From contig JBKBLG010000007.1 in the NCBI GenBank assembly GCA_046296295.1, positions 62,001 to 126,000 of the forward strand: a stretch of DNA of 64,000 nucleotides, written 5' to 3'. This DNA is from UBA10646 sp046296295 (GTDB lineage: Bacteria; Bacteroidota; Bacteroidia; Chitinophagales; Chitinophagaceae). Shown here piece after piece: positions 32,970 through 42,477 of the stretch (positions within the stretch are counted from its first letter, which is position 1; the number at the start of each line of letters is the position of its first letter). The notes under the pieces are model-generated. The model did not search any database, was not told the DNA's origin, and saw only the letters and a list, made by a program, of their open reading frames with translations. A program made the position numbers and the translations under genes.

Positions 32970-35447
32970 TTAATTATTTTTTTTGTTTCTGAATGTTACA
33001 AAAGCTGCAAATGCTAACAATAGCAGTATAATGATGGAGGCGGCTGTGGTGATACTTGCACCTAAGGTTTTACTCTTCGGCTCAAACTTCCAAACAATGG
33101 TATGCTTACCAGCAGGCACAATCATACCACGTAGCACATAGTTCACTTTGGTATAAGTTGCTGGTTGATCATCTACATACACGTTCCAGCCATCTTTATA
33201 ATAAATTTCACTGAATACAGCTAGCTGTGGAGTAGCAGCATTTGAGGTGTAAGTAATAATATCGTTTTCATTTTTTTCTAATACAATAGTGGCTGAGCTA
33301 TCAAAGCTAAAGTTATTGCTAATAGGTGCTGCTAAGTTAGTTTGAACAACGGCTGTATCTTTTACCGCAAGGTTACCCAAGGCATCAATTTCGGCTTGTG
33401 GGGTTGGTACTTGGCGTAGGCCTTTCACAAACCATGCTGCTCCTAACGCATCCGGATTTACACTTACTTGTGGGTTGTTAGGATCTTGACCGAATATGAT
33501 ATACTTAGTATTTAGCATGTTTAATACTGGCATACAATTCGGAAAATTATATAAGTGTTTTTCCGCTAAATCTTGATAGATGCTCAGTTTGGCAGGATGG
33601 TATCCGCCAATGCTTTTATGGAAGTACGAGGTTCGAGCACCGTAGTTAATAGCTGCTTGTGGCCCTTGTGTAACGTCAAAAACTCGGTAGTAGCTTTTGT
33701 CTTGCAAAATCTGATTATCGGCTGCAGTAGGTGTGAAAGTAACTTCATTATCTTCTTTCATTTGATAGTTTTCGCTACTGAGATATTTTGTATCTATGCT
33801 TACAATATCTATAAAAGCAAGTACACCAATAATAATACTAGTGAGTGTTGCTTTTAGTATGTTTTTGTGAAATGCCCAAATAGCTGCAAGTGTAGCTATC
33901 ATAAAAAAGATACTTCTGAGTAAGCTGCTCAAAAACAAAGCTTTTCTATCGGCGGCCACACCGTTAATGTAGCTGCGAACGGCATCTGTAACCGTAGCAT
34001 CTTTGATATTGGTAAGTTGACTTGTAATAGCTAATTCACGCTCACCTAAATAGTCGAAGCTCATATATAAAAACAATAACACTGCTATTACTACTCCATT
34101 AATATAAATACCTTTTTTTATATGATTCCAGCGTTCCTTCTCTTGATCAAAACCATAAAGTACTTTATCGAGTGTTAGCATGGCTTGTAAGCCCAATAGA
34201 AAAGTTGGAATCACCAAAATCATACTTGGGGCTCTAAACTTGTTATACATGGGGAGGTTGTTCAACATAAATACATTGAACTCTTTGAAGTAGCTGCCCC
34301 AACTAAGCAAAATAGCAAAAACGGTACAAGCTAAAATCCACCATTTATGTTTATTATCTAGCACACCAAAACCTAACAATGCCAGAAAGCATACGATAGC
34401 ACCCGCATAAGGCGGACCGCTTGTACCACCAATACCACCCCAATACCCAATAGGGTAGCCTAATTGTTGTGCAATTTGTTGTGGCATGTTCTGCAACGCA
34501 GCCATTGCCTTACTAGTACTTTCTTCAATTTCGGGCTTGCTACTGCTGCCACCAAACATTTTTGGAACCATAAGTACAAATGGTTCTGATTTGTAAATGC
34601 TGTAGCTTAATGCATAATCTTCGCTTAAACCACCTTTGCCAGCTGTTTTAGGATTCGTTTGTTTAGCAAGTTCACTTCCACCTCTAATAGTAGCTTTAGA
34701 ATATTCGTAGTTTGTATATATAACAACAGCATTACTTAATACACCGAATATAACTCCTGTTAATGCTAGGCTGGCAGCTACTAATAAGTGCTTAAAATCT
34801 TTCTGCTGTAACCACTGTACGGCATAGCCAATACTCATGAATAATGCAATAATAAAGCCATAGTAAGCAATTTGATAGTGATTCATAGCAATCATAGCAC
34901 TGCTGAATAATGCTGTTAGTGCAACCCCCCACGCATAATGCTTTTGATACAATAAACTTAATCCGGCGATAAAACCTGGGAGAACTGCAATGGTGAGCAT
35001 TTTAGTATCGTGGCCTTCAGCGATAATAATGGCGTTATAAGTTGCAAAAGCATAGCATAAGGCAGCGAAAGTGCCAATCCAACTCCTAACCCGCATTACC
35101 TGACTAAGAAAGTAAAAACATACACACGCCAAAAAGAAGAAGTTCAATGGCTTAGGCAAGTACAAGCTCAGTATATTGGTAAAATGAAAGGGTAGGGTAT
35201 TGTTATTATTACCAATAATTAAGTATCCTGGCATCCCACTAAACATGCCGTTGGTCCAATTGGGTATCTTTCCTGTAAGTTCTTGTACCTTCATTTGATC
35301 TCTGGCCATAGCCTTCCATTGGGTAACGTCGGCTTGTTGAAGTACTTTGCCTTCTAGAGCTGGCTTGCAGTAAATGGCGGTAACCACTAAGAATATAGCA
35401 ATGGCTATTACGTGTGGTAACAATTTTTTCCAATCAAAATTTTTCAT
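32970..35447 (-). CDS. YfhO-family polytopic membrane protein
   Basis: An 825-residue integral membrane protein with about 13 TM helices and a C-terminal periplasmic-type beta domain (residues 590-790, including KDGWNVYVDDQPA and the VPAGKHTIVWKFEP segment typical of YfhO). The final TM helix ends in basic RNKKNN. YfhO proteins are GT-C-like and have been linked to lipoteichoic-acid glycosylation in Firmicutes; the substrate in Bacteroidota is not known. ATG 35447 (MKNFDWKK) is chosen over the upstream in-frame start at 35465. Confidence 0.82.
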   Translation of the reverse strand: MKNFDWKKLLPHVIAIAIFLVVTAIYCKPALEGKVLQQADVTQWKAMARDQMKVQELTGKIPNWTNGMFSGMPGYLIIGNNNNTLPFHFTNILSLYLPKPLNFFFLACVCFYFLSQVMRVRSWIGTFAALCYAFATYNAIIIAEGHDTKMLTIAVLPGFIAGLSLLYQKHYAWGVALTALFSSAMIAMNHYQIAYYGFIIALFMSIGYAVQWLQQKDFKHLLVAASLALTGVIFGVLSNAVVIYTNYEYSKATIRGGSELAKQTNPKTAGKGGLSEDYALSYSIYKSEPFVLMVPKMFGGSSSKPEIEESTSKAMAALQNMPQQIAQQLGYPIGYWGGIGGTSGPPYAGAIVCFLALLGFGVLDNKHKWWILACTVFAILLSWGSYFKEFNVFMLNNLPMYNKFRAPSMILVIPTFLLGLQAMLTLDKVLYGFDQEKERWNHIKKGIYINGVVIAVLLFLYMSFDYLGERELAITSQLTNIKDATVTDAVRSYINGVAADRKALFLSSLLRSIFFMIATLAAIWAFHKNILKATLTSIIIGVLAFIDIVSIDTKYLSSENYQMKEDNEVTFTPTAADNQILQDKSYYRVFDVTQGPQAAINYGARTSYFHKSIGGYHPAKLSIYQDLAEKHLYNFPNCMPVLNMLNTKYIIFGQDPNNPQVSVNPDALGAAWFVKGLRQVPTPQAEIDALGNLAVKDTAVVQTNLAAPISNNFSFDSSATIVLEKNENDIITYTSNAATPQLAVFSEIYYKDGWNVYVDDQPATYTKVNYVLRGMIVPAGKHTIVWKFEPKSKTLGASITTAASIIILLLLAFAAFVTFRNKKNN
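33361..33372 (-). repeat. CCTTRCGGYAAA repeat copy 28
   Basis: TTGC variant encoding NLAVKD in the C-terminal soluble domain. Confidence 0.86.
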
Positions 35448-35503
35448 GACCTCTATTTTGGGCAAAGCAAATAAAAGTATTTTGCGTTGAACTATTAAGA
35501 AAT

Positions 35504-35830
35504 ATGTCTACGAGTAATACCCCGCATGCAGCAGAACGTAAGCATCCGACTATACTGCTTTTTATACATAGGGTGCTTTTTATCTGTAATCTGTTATTTA
35601 TTGCTTGTGCCGTAATTCAAAATACGCCTATCGCTAATACCGATGCTGTACCATCAATAGTTATTGTGCTTGGGTACTTAGTTGCCCCTATTTTAAATTT
35701 CTTAATATCGATGCTTACCCTTGTACGCAAACTTCTTATGAAGCTTCCACATTGGCATTGGTTATATGGTTTGAATTTGCTAATGTTAATAATTCAGTGG
35801 ATATATCTTATTTACATAAGGGGTGTATAA
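35504..35830 (+). CDS. small membrane protein, unknown
   Basis: A 108-residue protein that I do not recognise. It has three hydrophobic segments (about residues 20-40, 48-70 and 82-104) separated by short loops, and a His/Arg-rich cytosolic start (HAAERKHP). It is divergent from the YfhO-like gene and convergent with the Nudix gene. Coding appears real from length and base composition, but no family motif is visible. Confidence 0.6.
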   Translation: MSTSNTPHAAERKHPTILLFIHRVLFICNLLFIACAVIQNTPIANTDAVPSIVIVLGYLVAPILNFLISMLTLVRKLLMKLPHWHWLYGLNLLMLIIQWIYLIYIRGV

Positions 35831-35836
35831 AATATA

Positions 35837-35850
35837 CCTTACGGTAAATG
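35837..35850 (+). repeat. CCTTRCGGYAAA repeat copy 29
   Basis: Canonical copy between the convergent small membrane protein and Nudix genes. Confidence 0.9.
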
Positions 35851-35874
35851 AAGATACTTATGCAGTACAACAAC

Positions 35875-36351
35875 TTACCATTGAAGTTGCTTTCTTACCT
35901 CATCAACCACAATCTTATCAATGGGCAACGATAGTGCTGCTGGATGAAAATCAGATGCATCAATCCAGCGGAAACTTTCATATTGCCCTTGGGTATCTGC
36001 CTTTTGTGCAGCAGAAAAGTTAAATGGTTGGTTACTTGTACTTAGCTGTTCAAGTAGCACTGTATCGGCACTTACAAAGTAGTAAATAGAAATAATCTGA
36101 TCACTATTGTTAAAGGCCGAAATTTGAAAAAAGTCGGTTGTGTATATGTGGGCGCCTACATTTACCGTAAGGCCTGTTTCTTCTAAAAATTCTCGTTGTA
36201 AGCAAGCTCTGGTTCCCTCGCCAAATTCTAAGCCACCACCCGGAAATTTGGTAAAGTAATTACCTCTATTAAGCTCATCACTCACCAAAACCTGTTGATA
36301 TTGATTGACTAAAATACCATACACACGAATATTAAACCTACCTTGAACCAT
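35875..36351 (-). CDS. Nudix hydrolase
   Basis: A 158-residue Nudix pyrophosphatase. The box is complete: GGGLEFGEGTRACLQREF then LEETG, at about residues 38-60, fitting GX5EX7REUXEEXGU. Residues following the box, GLTVNVG, are encoded by repeat copy 30. The substrate is not evident; candidates are nucleoside diphosphate derivatives. It is a single gene, convergent with the small membrane protein. Confidence 0.88.
   Translation of the reverse strand: MVQGRFNIRVYGILVNQYQQVLVSDELNRGNYFTKFPGGGLEFGEGTRACLQREFLEETGLTVNVGAHIYTTDFFQISAFNNSDQIISIYYFVSADTVLLEQLSTSNQPFNFSAAQKADTQGQYESFRWIDASDFHPAALSLPIDKIVVDEVRKQLQW
36159..36172 (-). repeat. CCTTRCGGYAAA repeat copy 30
   Basis: Canonical copy encoding GLTVN immediately after the Nudix box. 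Confidence 0.9.
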
Positions 36352-36445
36352 TCAACAAATTTTTAGCGGTGTTTATATTATAAATTGTATTTTGTACAAA
36401 CCTAACTACTTTCCTCTACGTACATCATCAACCAAAACCCATTTT

Positions 36446-37543
36446 ATGAAGAAACTTTTTACACTATCTTTCATTGCACTGGGTATGATTGCTTTGCAAT
36501 CGTCTGTTAATTTTTCATCGGTACCACCAACCGGTTACACAGGTGCTTCTGGCGATTATTGTAATAGTTGCCACAGCTCTTTTGCACTTAACAGTGGCGG
36601 CGGTGGTGTTAGTATTAGTGGTTTGCCCACTTCAAATTACGTACCCAATCAGCAGTATACATTTTCGCTTACTATTAATCATGGTACTGCCGATAGACGA
36701 CGCTGGGGTTTTTCAATAGCAGCTGTTAACGGTAATGGCAATAGTGTTGGCTCTTTTTCTTCTGCTAATTCCAATGCTGCTACTAATGGTACAGAACTGA
36801 GCCATAATAACGCTGTAAGTACAGGTGATGCTAACACTTACACTTATAATAACTTACGTTGGACAGCACCTGCCACAGCTAACCAAGCGGTAACCTTTTA
36901 TTACGTTGGCAACGCTGGTAATGCTGCTGGCGGTAGTAGTGGCGATTATATTTATTCAGGTACTTCTGCCATTGCTTTACCGATTACCCTTGCAAGTTTC
37001 GATGCTATTGTAAAGGGTGAAACAGTTGGCCTGCGCTGGAAAACAAGCAATGAAATCAATGGCGATTATTTCTTGATAGAGAAGAGCGATAACGGTCAGC
37101 ATTTTTACAACATCGGAAAAGTGATTGCCAATGGTAACACCACTACTACAAGCAGTTATTCTTTTACAGATGCAAAACCTTCTTTCTTTGAGAGAGATAT
37201 TTTTTACAGACTTCAATTGGTTGATAAAGATGGTACTCGTAAGCTTTCCAATACAGTGAAAGTTAGATTAGCAGCTACAGAAACGCAATTGATTAAAGTG
37301 TATCCTACGATAACAACGCGTAACAGTACAGTAATTGCCGATATAAAAACAGAAAGAAATAGAACCATTGATATACAATTTATTGATAATACAGGTAAGG
37401 TATTAGCTACGCAACAACACGCATTGGTAAGCGGAAGTAATACCATTAAAGTAGCCATGCCAAATAATGCTGCTACTGGAGTTATTTTTGCCACTTTTAG
37501 CAGTGGTAATTGGAAACAAACTATTCGTTTATTAATTCTGTAA
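36446..37543 (+). CDS. T9SS-sorted choice-anchor V protein with CXXCH
   Basis: A 365-residue secreted protein. Signal peptide (MKKLFTLSFIALGMIALQSS), then a choice-anchor-V-type domain beginning at GYTGASGDYCNSCHSS, which contains CNSCH, a c-type heme attachment motif. A fibronectin-like region (FDAIVKGETVGLRWKTSNE as key residues GLRWKTSNE) and a C-terminal type IX sorting domain (KVYPT...ATGVIFATF...RLLIL) follow. It is exported by Sec and T9SS to the surface. Whether heme is bound is untested, as one CXXCH is weak evidence. Confidence 0.82.
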   Translation: MKKLFTLSFIALGMIALQSSVNFSSVPPTGYTGASGDYCNSCHSSFALNSGGGGVSISGLPTSNYVPNQQYTFSLTINHGTADRRRWGFSIAAVNGNGNSVGSFSSANSNAATNGTELSHNNAVSTGDANTYTYNNLRWTAPATANQAVTFYYVGNAGNAAGGSSGDYIYSGTSAIALPITLASFDAIVKGETVGLRWKTSNEINGDYFLIEKSDNGQHFYNIGKVIANGNTTTTSSYSFTDAKPSFFERDIFYRLQLVDKDGTRKLSNTVKVRLAATETQLIKVYPTITTRNSTVIADIKTERNRTIDIQFIDNTGKVLATQQHALVSGSNTIKVAMPNNAATGVIFATFSSGNWKQTIRLLIL

Positions 37544-37556
37544 CACCATGTGTACC

Positions 37557-37595
37557 AATCAAGATGGGGCGGCCTTTGGCCGCCCCATCTTGATT
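37557..37595. terminator. perfect 18-bp hairpin, TTT loop
   Basis: An uninterrupted 18-bp GC-rich stem with a TTT loop between two convergent genes. It probably works as a bidirectional terminator and is 20 bases from repeat copy 31. Confidence 0.8.
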
Positions 37596-37615
37596 TAATT
37601 GAATATGGTATTGAA

Positions 37616-37628
37616 CCTTACGGTAAAT
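37616..37628 (+). repeat. CCTTRCGGYAAA repeat copy 31
   Basis: Canonical copy abutting the miaE stop codon. Confidence 0.9.
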
Positions 37629-37629
37629 A

Positions 37630-38241
37630 TCAATGCATACGGTCGCCACGAACCTCCAAAGTTGGTATCAGCGAAGCCTCAAAATCGAGCCACTGCTGCC
37701 AGCGTTCTCTTACTTGCGCTTTGGGTAAATAATGCTCGGCCAAATCAATAAACAAAGCATAGTGCCCGGCTTCACTTTCCATAAATCTTCTATAAAATTG
37801 GCACAACTGCGGGTCAATTAAACCTTCACTCAGCCGTTTAAAACGTTCGCAACTTCGAGCCTCAATCAAAGCCATGGTTAACAACTGATCTAAAAATCGG
37901 CCTTCATAGCTGCCACCTTTTTGTTGAAATGTGAGTAAGCCATTCACATATACATCTTTACGTTGTGGCCCAAGTGTAAGGTTACGTTTTTTAAGTTCTT
38001 GTAATACCAATCTGAAGTGACCCCATTCTTCAGTTACAATGGGTGCCAGTGCATATACCAATTCGGTTTTATTGCTGTAGCGCTGTATAAGGCTTATGCA
38101 TGTTGTGGCAGCTTTTTGCTCACAGTAAGCATGGTCGGTTAAAATATCTTCTAATCGCAGGGCAGCCAAATCAACCCAGCGTGGGTCGGTAGGTAATTGT
38201 AATCCTAAAATATTACGTGTAGCCTCACTTAGTACTTCCAT
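37630..38241 (-). CDS. miaE: tRNA-(ms2io6A)37 hydroxylase, MiaE-like
   Basis: A 203-residue ferritin-like diiron enzyme. MiaE hydroxylates the isopentenyl group of ms2i6A37 in tRNA. Expected ligands are visible as ACCEQKA-like CEQKAA (Glu), EEWGHF (Glu and His), a later Glu in LIEARSCERF, and ESEAGHY (Glu and His). Length matches the family. ATG 38241 is used, two codons inside the longest open frame, which begins with TTG. Confidence 0.85.
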   Translation of the reverse strand: MEVLSEATRNILGLQLPTDPRWVDLAALRLEDILTDHAYCEQKAATTCISLIQRYSNKTELVYALAPIVTEEWGHFRLVLQELKKRNLTLGPQRKDVYVNGLLTFQQKGGSYEGRFLDQLLTMALIEARSCERFKRLSEGLIDPQLCQFYRRFMESEAGHYALFIDLAEHYLPKAQVRERWQQWLDFEASLIPTLEVRGDRMH

Positions 38242-38315
38242 AAACAAGCTATTTCAATTGCAAAAATGCTGTGTTTGTAGTGTTGAGTTCGCAGATATTT
38301 GTAAAAAATGCGTTC

Positions 38316-39443
38316 ATGCCTTATGCCGATGATTTTTTAGTGCCAAAACTCGCCGAACGTACTAGGCAGCAAGCGTTGCGTAAGCTTCATGTACCTGATA
38401 GTACGCTGATAGATTTTTGTAGTAACGATTACCTAGGTATTGCAACAAATCGGGTATTGCAAATTCCAGCACATGTTACCAGTGGTAGTGCCGGTTCTCG
38501 GTTATTAGCAGGCAATACTGCATTTGCCGTAAGGCTAGAAGAGCAAATTGCAACTTTTCACCAAGCCGATACCGCCCTATTGTACAATAGTGGTTACGAT
38601 GCTAATGTGGGTTTGCTAAGTTGCGTACCGCAAAAGCAAGATGCTATTCTGTACGATAGCCTGAGCCATGCAAGTATTAGAGATGGTATTAAGCTTAGTG
38701 CAGCAGCGAGTTACGCGTTTGTACATAACAATATTAATAGTTTGGCCGAACGTTTGGCGCAAGTGCAAGAATCGGGTGTGGCTCAAGTGTTTGTGGTTAC
38801 AGAATCGGTGTTTAGTATGGATGGCGATATTGCTCCCTTACGGGAAATGGTGGCACTATGCCAGCAGTACCAAGCTCATTTGATTGTTGATGAGGCACAT
38901 GCTACTGGTATTATAGGTTTGCGAGGAGAGGGTTTAGTACAAGCCGAGGGCCTTACGGCAAATGTATTTGCACGTATTCACACTTTTGGTAAGGCTTGTG
39001 GTTGCCATGGTGCTGTGGTACTAGGTAGCGAACGTTTGTATAGTTATCTTATCAATTTTAGTAGGAGTATAATGTACACTACTGCTTTGCCCGAGCACGC
39101 CTTGTATGCCATTGAGCAGTCATACACCCTATTCCCAACCATGATACAAGAACGAAGCCATATCGCTGCATTGGTACGGCAGTTTCAGCAATGGGAACAT
39201 TGTTACGAAATATTAGTATCGAATACACCTATACAAGCGGTTATAATACCTGGTAATAGTGCTGTTAGAGCAGCAGCACAACAACTCACTGCACAAGGGT
39301 TCGATGTACGTCCCGTAATGTATCCAACTGTACCAAAAGGTAAAGAAAGGTTGCGTATCATATTGCATAGTTTCAATACCAAGGAACAGTTGCTAGCCTT
39401 ATGCCAAACACTGAATGATTTTAAACTGCTATCAATAAAGTAG
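38316..39443 (+). CDS. BioF-like alpha-oxoamine synthase
   Basis: A 375-residue PLP enzyme of the 8-amino-7-oxononanoate synthase group. FCSNDYLG near the start, SGSAGSRLL, the SLSHASIRDG segment, DEAHATG (the PLP-binding Asp) and the Schiff-base lysine in FGKACGCHG are visible. In biotin synthesis it joins pimeloyl-ACP/CoA with alanine. No other bio gene is present, so a related acyl-CoA plus amino-acid condensation is possible. ATG 38316 is chosen by family alignment. Confidence 0.83.
   Translation: MPYADDFLVPKLAERTRQQALRKLHVPDSTLIDFCSNDYLGIATNRVLQIPAHVTSGSAGSRLLAGNTAFAVRLEEQIATFHQADTALLYNSGYDANVGLLSCVPQKQDAILYDSLSHASIRDGIKLSAAASYAFVHNNINSLAERLAQVQESGVAQVFVVTESVFSMDGDIAPLREMVALCQQYQAHLIVDEAHATGIIGLRGEGLVQAEGLTANVFARIHTFGKACGCHGAVVLGSERLYSYLINFSRSIMYTTALPEHALYAIEQSYTLFPTMIQERSHIAALVRQFQQWEHCYEILVSNTPIQAVIIPGNSAVRAAAQQLTAQGFDVRPVMYPTVPKGKERLRIILHSFNTKEQLLALCQTLNDFKLLSIK
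38521..38534 (-). repeat. CCTTRCGGYAAA repeat copy 32
   Basis: CGGC variant, antisense, encodes FAVRL. Confidence 0.9.
38951..38964 (+). repeat. CCTTRCGGYAAA repeat copy 33
   Basis: CGGC variant encoding LTAN in the BioF-like protein; a one-mismatch copy CCTTACGGGAAATG lies at 38836. Confidence 0.9.
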
Positions 39444-39458
39444 AGCGGTTCATATGCG

Positions 39459-40772
39459 TTACTCCTCCAAACCTCCAGCAAAATCTTTACTGAAATTACC
39501 TTTAATACGTTCCATAGGTGGGTTATAATAGCCGTGTTTCACCTTTGGGAACTCTTCTTTAATGGCCTCCATAATTTGGCGGATACCAACAGGCTCTTCA
39601 GGCTGTGTAATACCAATGAGTCCTAAATACCAGTCAGGATCAATATTGAAATTACGCCATTGAATCATTTGCAAATCGGTACTCTGAATCAAATAGCGTA
39701 GTGCTTCATATTCACTTTCGGTGTCGGTCATGCCAGGAAATACAAAGTAGTTAATGCTTGTCCACCCATTGTATTTTCTCACAATACGTAAGCTCTCTAA
39801 TAAGTCTTCGAACTGATAATTATTGGGGCGGTAATACGCTGTATAAATACTTTTTTGAGCACTGTTTAAACTTACTCGCATACTGTTTAAGCCAGCTTGG
39901 CAAAGGGCTTCTACCGCTGCCGGTTTCGAACCATTGGTATTAATATTAATGCTGCCACGTTGTGTATGCTTTCGTATTTCAATGATAGCGTCTTTAATGG
40001 TTTCCCACATGAGCAGGGGCTCACCTTCGCAGCCTTGCCCAAAACTAATAATGGGGAAGGGGGCTTTCATTAAATGTGGTACTGTGAATTCTACAATTTC
40101 TTCTACTGTTGGCTTAAACTGTAGGCGGTCTTGCGGACTTGTAATAGTTTCTTCTTCTGGTTGAAACGATACGCAGCCAATACAATTGGCATTACATGCC
40201 GGGCTGGTAGGTACGGGGCACTCCCAACGACCTAAACTAAAATTACGTGCAGCCGGACAAGTATATGTTTGACAGCAGTTTTCCATCAAGTGTTTTACCA
40301 AACGGTTATTGGGGTAGGCACTTAATAAATGTTTTGTTCCTTTATCTATCGCTGGTTGATGGTATCCTGCACATTCTTGGCGTATATCGGGTTCTACCCT
40401 TACAGCGGTTACATAAAATTCATTGTTATACCAACCTGCAGCGGTGTAACAAAACAGTGGTAGGGTGGGTGCATCGGGTGCTGTTTCGTAAGCGGCTAAA
40501 AATGTGCCGGTATGTGCCGGTGGTACAAAAGCTGCAACTGCCCAACCTTTCTCACAAAGGCGTAAATCGCCTGTTACTACATCGATACCAATACCACGGC
40601 GGCCTGGTAGCTCATATAAGTTACCGCCTTCGGGTAATTGTATCCATTCTTCTGCCGCTACCGGAAATGCATCCCATCCGGCACGGCCAACGGCGTATAA
40701 GCTGGTATCTTCAAAAATATTACCATTGCCATCAGAGTATAAAAGGTAGGGTGTGTGTGGTAAGGTGGCCAT
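39459..40772 (-). CDS. radical SAM protein with N-terminal extension
   Basis: A 437-residue radical SAM enzyme. About 190 residues precede the cluster motif PACNANCIGC, a standard Cx3Cx2C; the SAM-binding glycine-rich part appears as ISFGQGCEGEPLL and the NINTNGS strand follows. An additional cysteine group upstream (ENCCQTYTC) might hold a second cluster. The product is not known. It faces the BioF-like gene convergently. Confidence 0.8.
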   Translation of the reverse strand: MATLPHTPYLLYSDGNGNIFEDTSLYAVGRAGWDAFPVAAEEWIQLPEGGNLYELPGRRGIGIDVVTGDLRLCEKGWAVAAFVPPAHTGTFLAAYETAPDAPTLPLFCYTAAGWYNNEFYVTAVRVEPDIRQECAGYHQPAIDKGTKHLLSAYPNNRLVKHLMENCCQTYTCPAARNFSLGRWECPVPTSPACNANCIGCVSFQPEEETITSPQDRLQFKPTVEEIVEFTVPHLMKAPFPIISFGQGCEGEPLLMWETIKDAIIEIRKHTQRGSININTNGSKPAAVEALCQAGLNSMRVSLNSAQKSIYTAYYRPNNYQFEDLLESLRIVRKYNGWTSINYFVFPGMTDTESEYEALRYLIQSTDLQMIQWRNFNIDPDWYLGLIGITQPEEPVGIRQIMEAIKEEFPKVKHGYYNPPMERIKGNFSKDFAGGLEE

Positions 40773-40788
40773 AAAGCGTTATTGTTAC

Positions 40789-40802
40789 CCTTGCGGTAAA
40801 TG
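40789..40802 (+). repeat. CCTTRCGGYAAA repeat copy 34
   Basis: TTGC variant upstream of the radical SAM gene; forms an inverted pair with copy 35. Confidence 0.9.
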
Positions 40803-40838
40803 GTATTAGTGCTTCTTTGTTGTTACTACTTGCTACTT

Positions 40839-40852
40839 CATTTACCGTAAGG
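40839..40852 (-). repeat. CCTTRCGGYAAA repeat copy 35
   Basis: Canonical copy facing copy 34 across 36 bases, so the two could pair as a 14-bp stem with one G-T. Confidence 0.9.
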
Positions 40853-40869
40853 TGTAATTGAAAGTTCGG

Positions 40870-41430
40870 TTATATAATACTTGTTCCGTTGTGTTCTTGT
40901 AACTGTTGCTTGCAAAAGTCGTTGAATTCTCTTTCTAATTGTATTGTAATTGCTTCTTCGATAGGTTGTTGTATGAGTTTATTACTAGCGAAGTCGATGG
41001 TTAAAATACCATCTTTCAAAACTACATTGCTGATGGCTTGCCAAGGAAAGGATTTTTTGGGAAAACTATTGAAGGTAACACCTTCGTCATTGAATCCAAC
41101 TTCTTTCGGGAACTTAATTTGTCGCTCCAAAATACTTACAATTACATACAATGCACCTATCCAATAATTATGTAGTGGATACATGAAAAAGCCGATGCCT
41201 GCAATAATTAAAGCTAAACGGTAAGTGCCTGTTACAAAATGAATATAAGTAGTGTACACTACAATAATGGCAGCCCAAAGTGCGAACATAATACGTTGTT
41301 CTGGCGTATAAATGGCTGTATAACCAAAGGCGGTGGCGGCTGCCAAAAGCAACAATGAGCTAATGAAATTAGCCCATTTGTGATTGTTGTTTTGTAGGGT
41401 AACTACAAAGTCGAAAACTTTATTCTCCAC
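40870..41430 (-). CDS. membrane protein with PH-like tail, unknown
   Basis: A 186-residue protein, not recognised. It has about four TM segments in residues 20-110 (ISSLLLLAAATAFGYTAIY; IMFALWAAIIVVYTTYI; LALIIAGIGFFMY) and then a soluble strand-rich domain (VGFNDEGVTFNSFPKKSFPW...ILTIDFASN) that looks like a bacterial PH domain. Its ATG directly follows the stop of the arginase-family gene, with no gap, implying co-translation. Confidence 0.65.
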   Translation of the reverse strand: MENKVFDFVVTLQNNNHKWANFISSLLLLAAATAFGYTAIYTPEQRIMFALWAAIIVVYTTYIHFVTGTYRLALIIAGIGFFMYPLHNYWIGALYVIVSILERQIKFPKEVGFNDEGVTFNSFPKKSFPWQAISNVVLKDGILTIDFASNKLIQQPIEEAITIQLEREFNDFCKQQLQEHNGTSII

Positions 41431-42477
41431 TTATTGAGGATTGCTTTGTACTAAAAAATTGCAAAGGCGGAACAAAATTCTACTGCCCACATTGGCATCC
41501 CAATCATTTTCGCTAACGCCTACTTCTACTAAATCTACGCTAATGAGTTGTCGGCCGCTTTCTAATACCTTTTTAATGAGATACATGATTTGCTCTGCCT
41601 CAAAACCACCTTGTACAGGTGTGCCGGTGTTGGGGCAAAGTTTGGGATCTAAACCATCAATATCAAAACTTAAGTGAACTTTCTGAGGTAGCTGTGCTAC
41701 AATATCGTTTACAATATTATGCCAACTTTCGCCACTGTATTGTCGTTCTTTAATATCTCTATCAAAGAATACGCTCAAGCGTTCGGGGTTGGCTTGTATG
41801 TATTCATACTCTTCTTGGCAATAATCTCTGATGCCAACTTGTACAATTTTACTCACTGCTTTTACCTCTTCTAAAGTGTTGTACATGATACTAGCATGAC
41901 TATACTTGAAACGTTCGTAAGCTTTACGTAAGTCGCAGTGAGCATCGATATGCAAAATGCCAAAATCGTTATGGTGTTCGGCGAGAGCCTTATAAAAACC
42001 TAGGGGGGTACTGTGGTCGCCGCCGAGTAATACAACTAGTTTATTCTTTTGAAGTAATTGTGAGGTTTGCTCATACACCCAATTATTGAGCATTAAACAG
42101 CCTTCATTAATTTCTTTGAGGCTTTTGCACATGAACTTGTTTTTCTCAATATCATCGCCATTGCAGATGTAATTGATAAAAAGTTCGGCCTCTTTACGTA
42201 AGTAATCGCTTTTGAGTAATATTTTTTTATCAACCTCTTTCATAAAGTAGCCTTGCTTCCAATAATCAGGTCCATCGAGGTCAAATAAGTCTACTTGCAA
42301 AGCGGCTTTGAAAATATGGTCGGCTGCACGTGCAGTACCGGTGCCATAACTTACTGTAACTTCCCAGGGTATGGGAACAATTACCAATCGAGATTCATCT
42401 TCAGAAAAGGGCAATCCGAAGATATTGTTATTCGGGTTACCAGCCGAATTGGGATCGAAGCTTGCTAAATCTGCCAT
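41431..42477 (-). CDS. arginase/agmatinase-family ureohydrolase
   Basis: A 348-residue binuclear-Mn hydrolase. Metal motifs GGDHSTPLG, DAHCDLR and SFDIDGLDP are intact, as is the substrate-loop serine/histidine region RFKYSHASIMYN. It has an N-terminal extension of about 90 residues relative to bacterial agmatinase and agrees with the Bacteroidota 'agmatinase family' group; arginine, agmatine or formiminoglutamate may be the substrate. It is followed directly by the membrane protein gene. Confidence 0.83.
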   Translation of the reverse strand: MADLASFDPNSAGNPNNNIFGLPFSEDESRLVIVPIPWEVTVSYGTGTARAADHIFKAALQVDLFDLDGPDYWKQGYFMKEVDKKILLKSDYLRKEAELFINYICNGDDIEKNKFMCKSLKEINEGCLMLNNWVYEQTSQLLQKNKLVVLLGGDHSTPLGFYKALAEHHNDFGILHIDAHCDLRKAYERFKYSHASIMYNTLEEVKAVSKIVQVGIRDYCQEEYEYIQANPERLSVFFDRDIKERQYSGESWHNIVNDIVAQLPQKVHLSFDIDGLDPKLCPNTGTPVQGGFEAEQIMYLIKKVLESGRQLISVDLVEVGVSENDWDANVGSRILFRLCNFLVQSNPQ

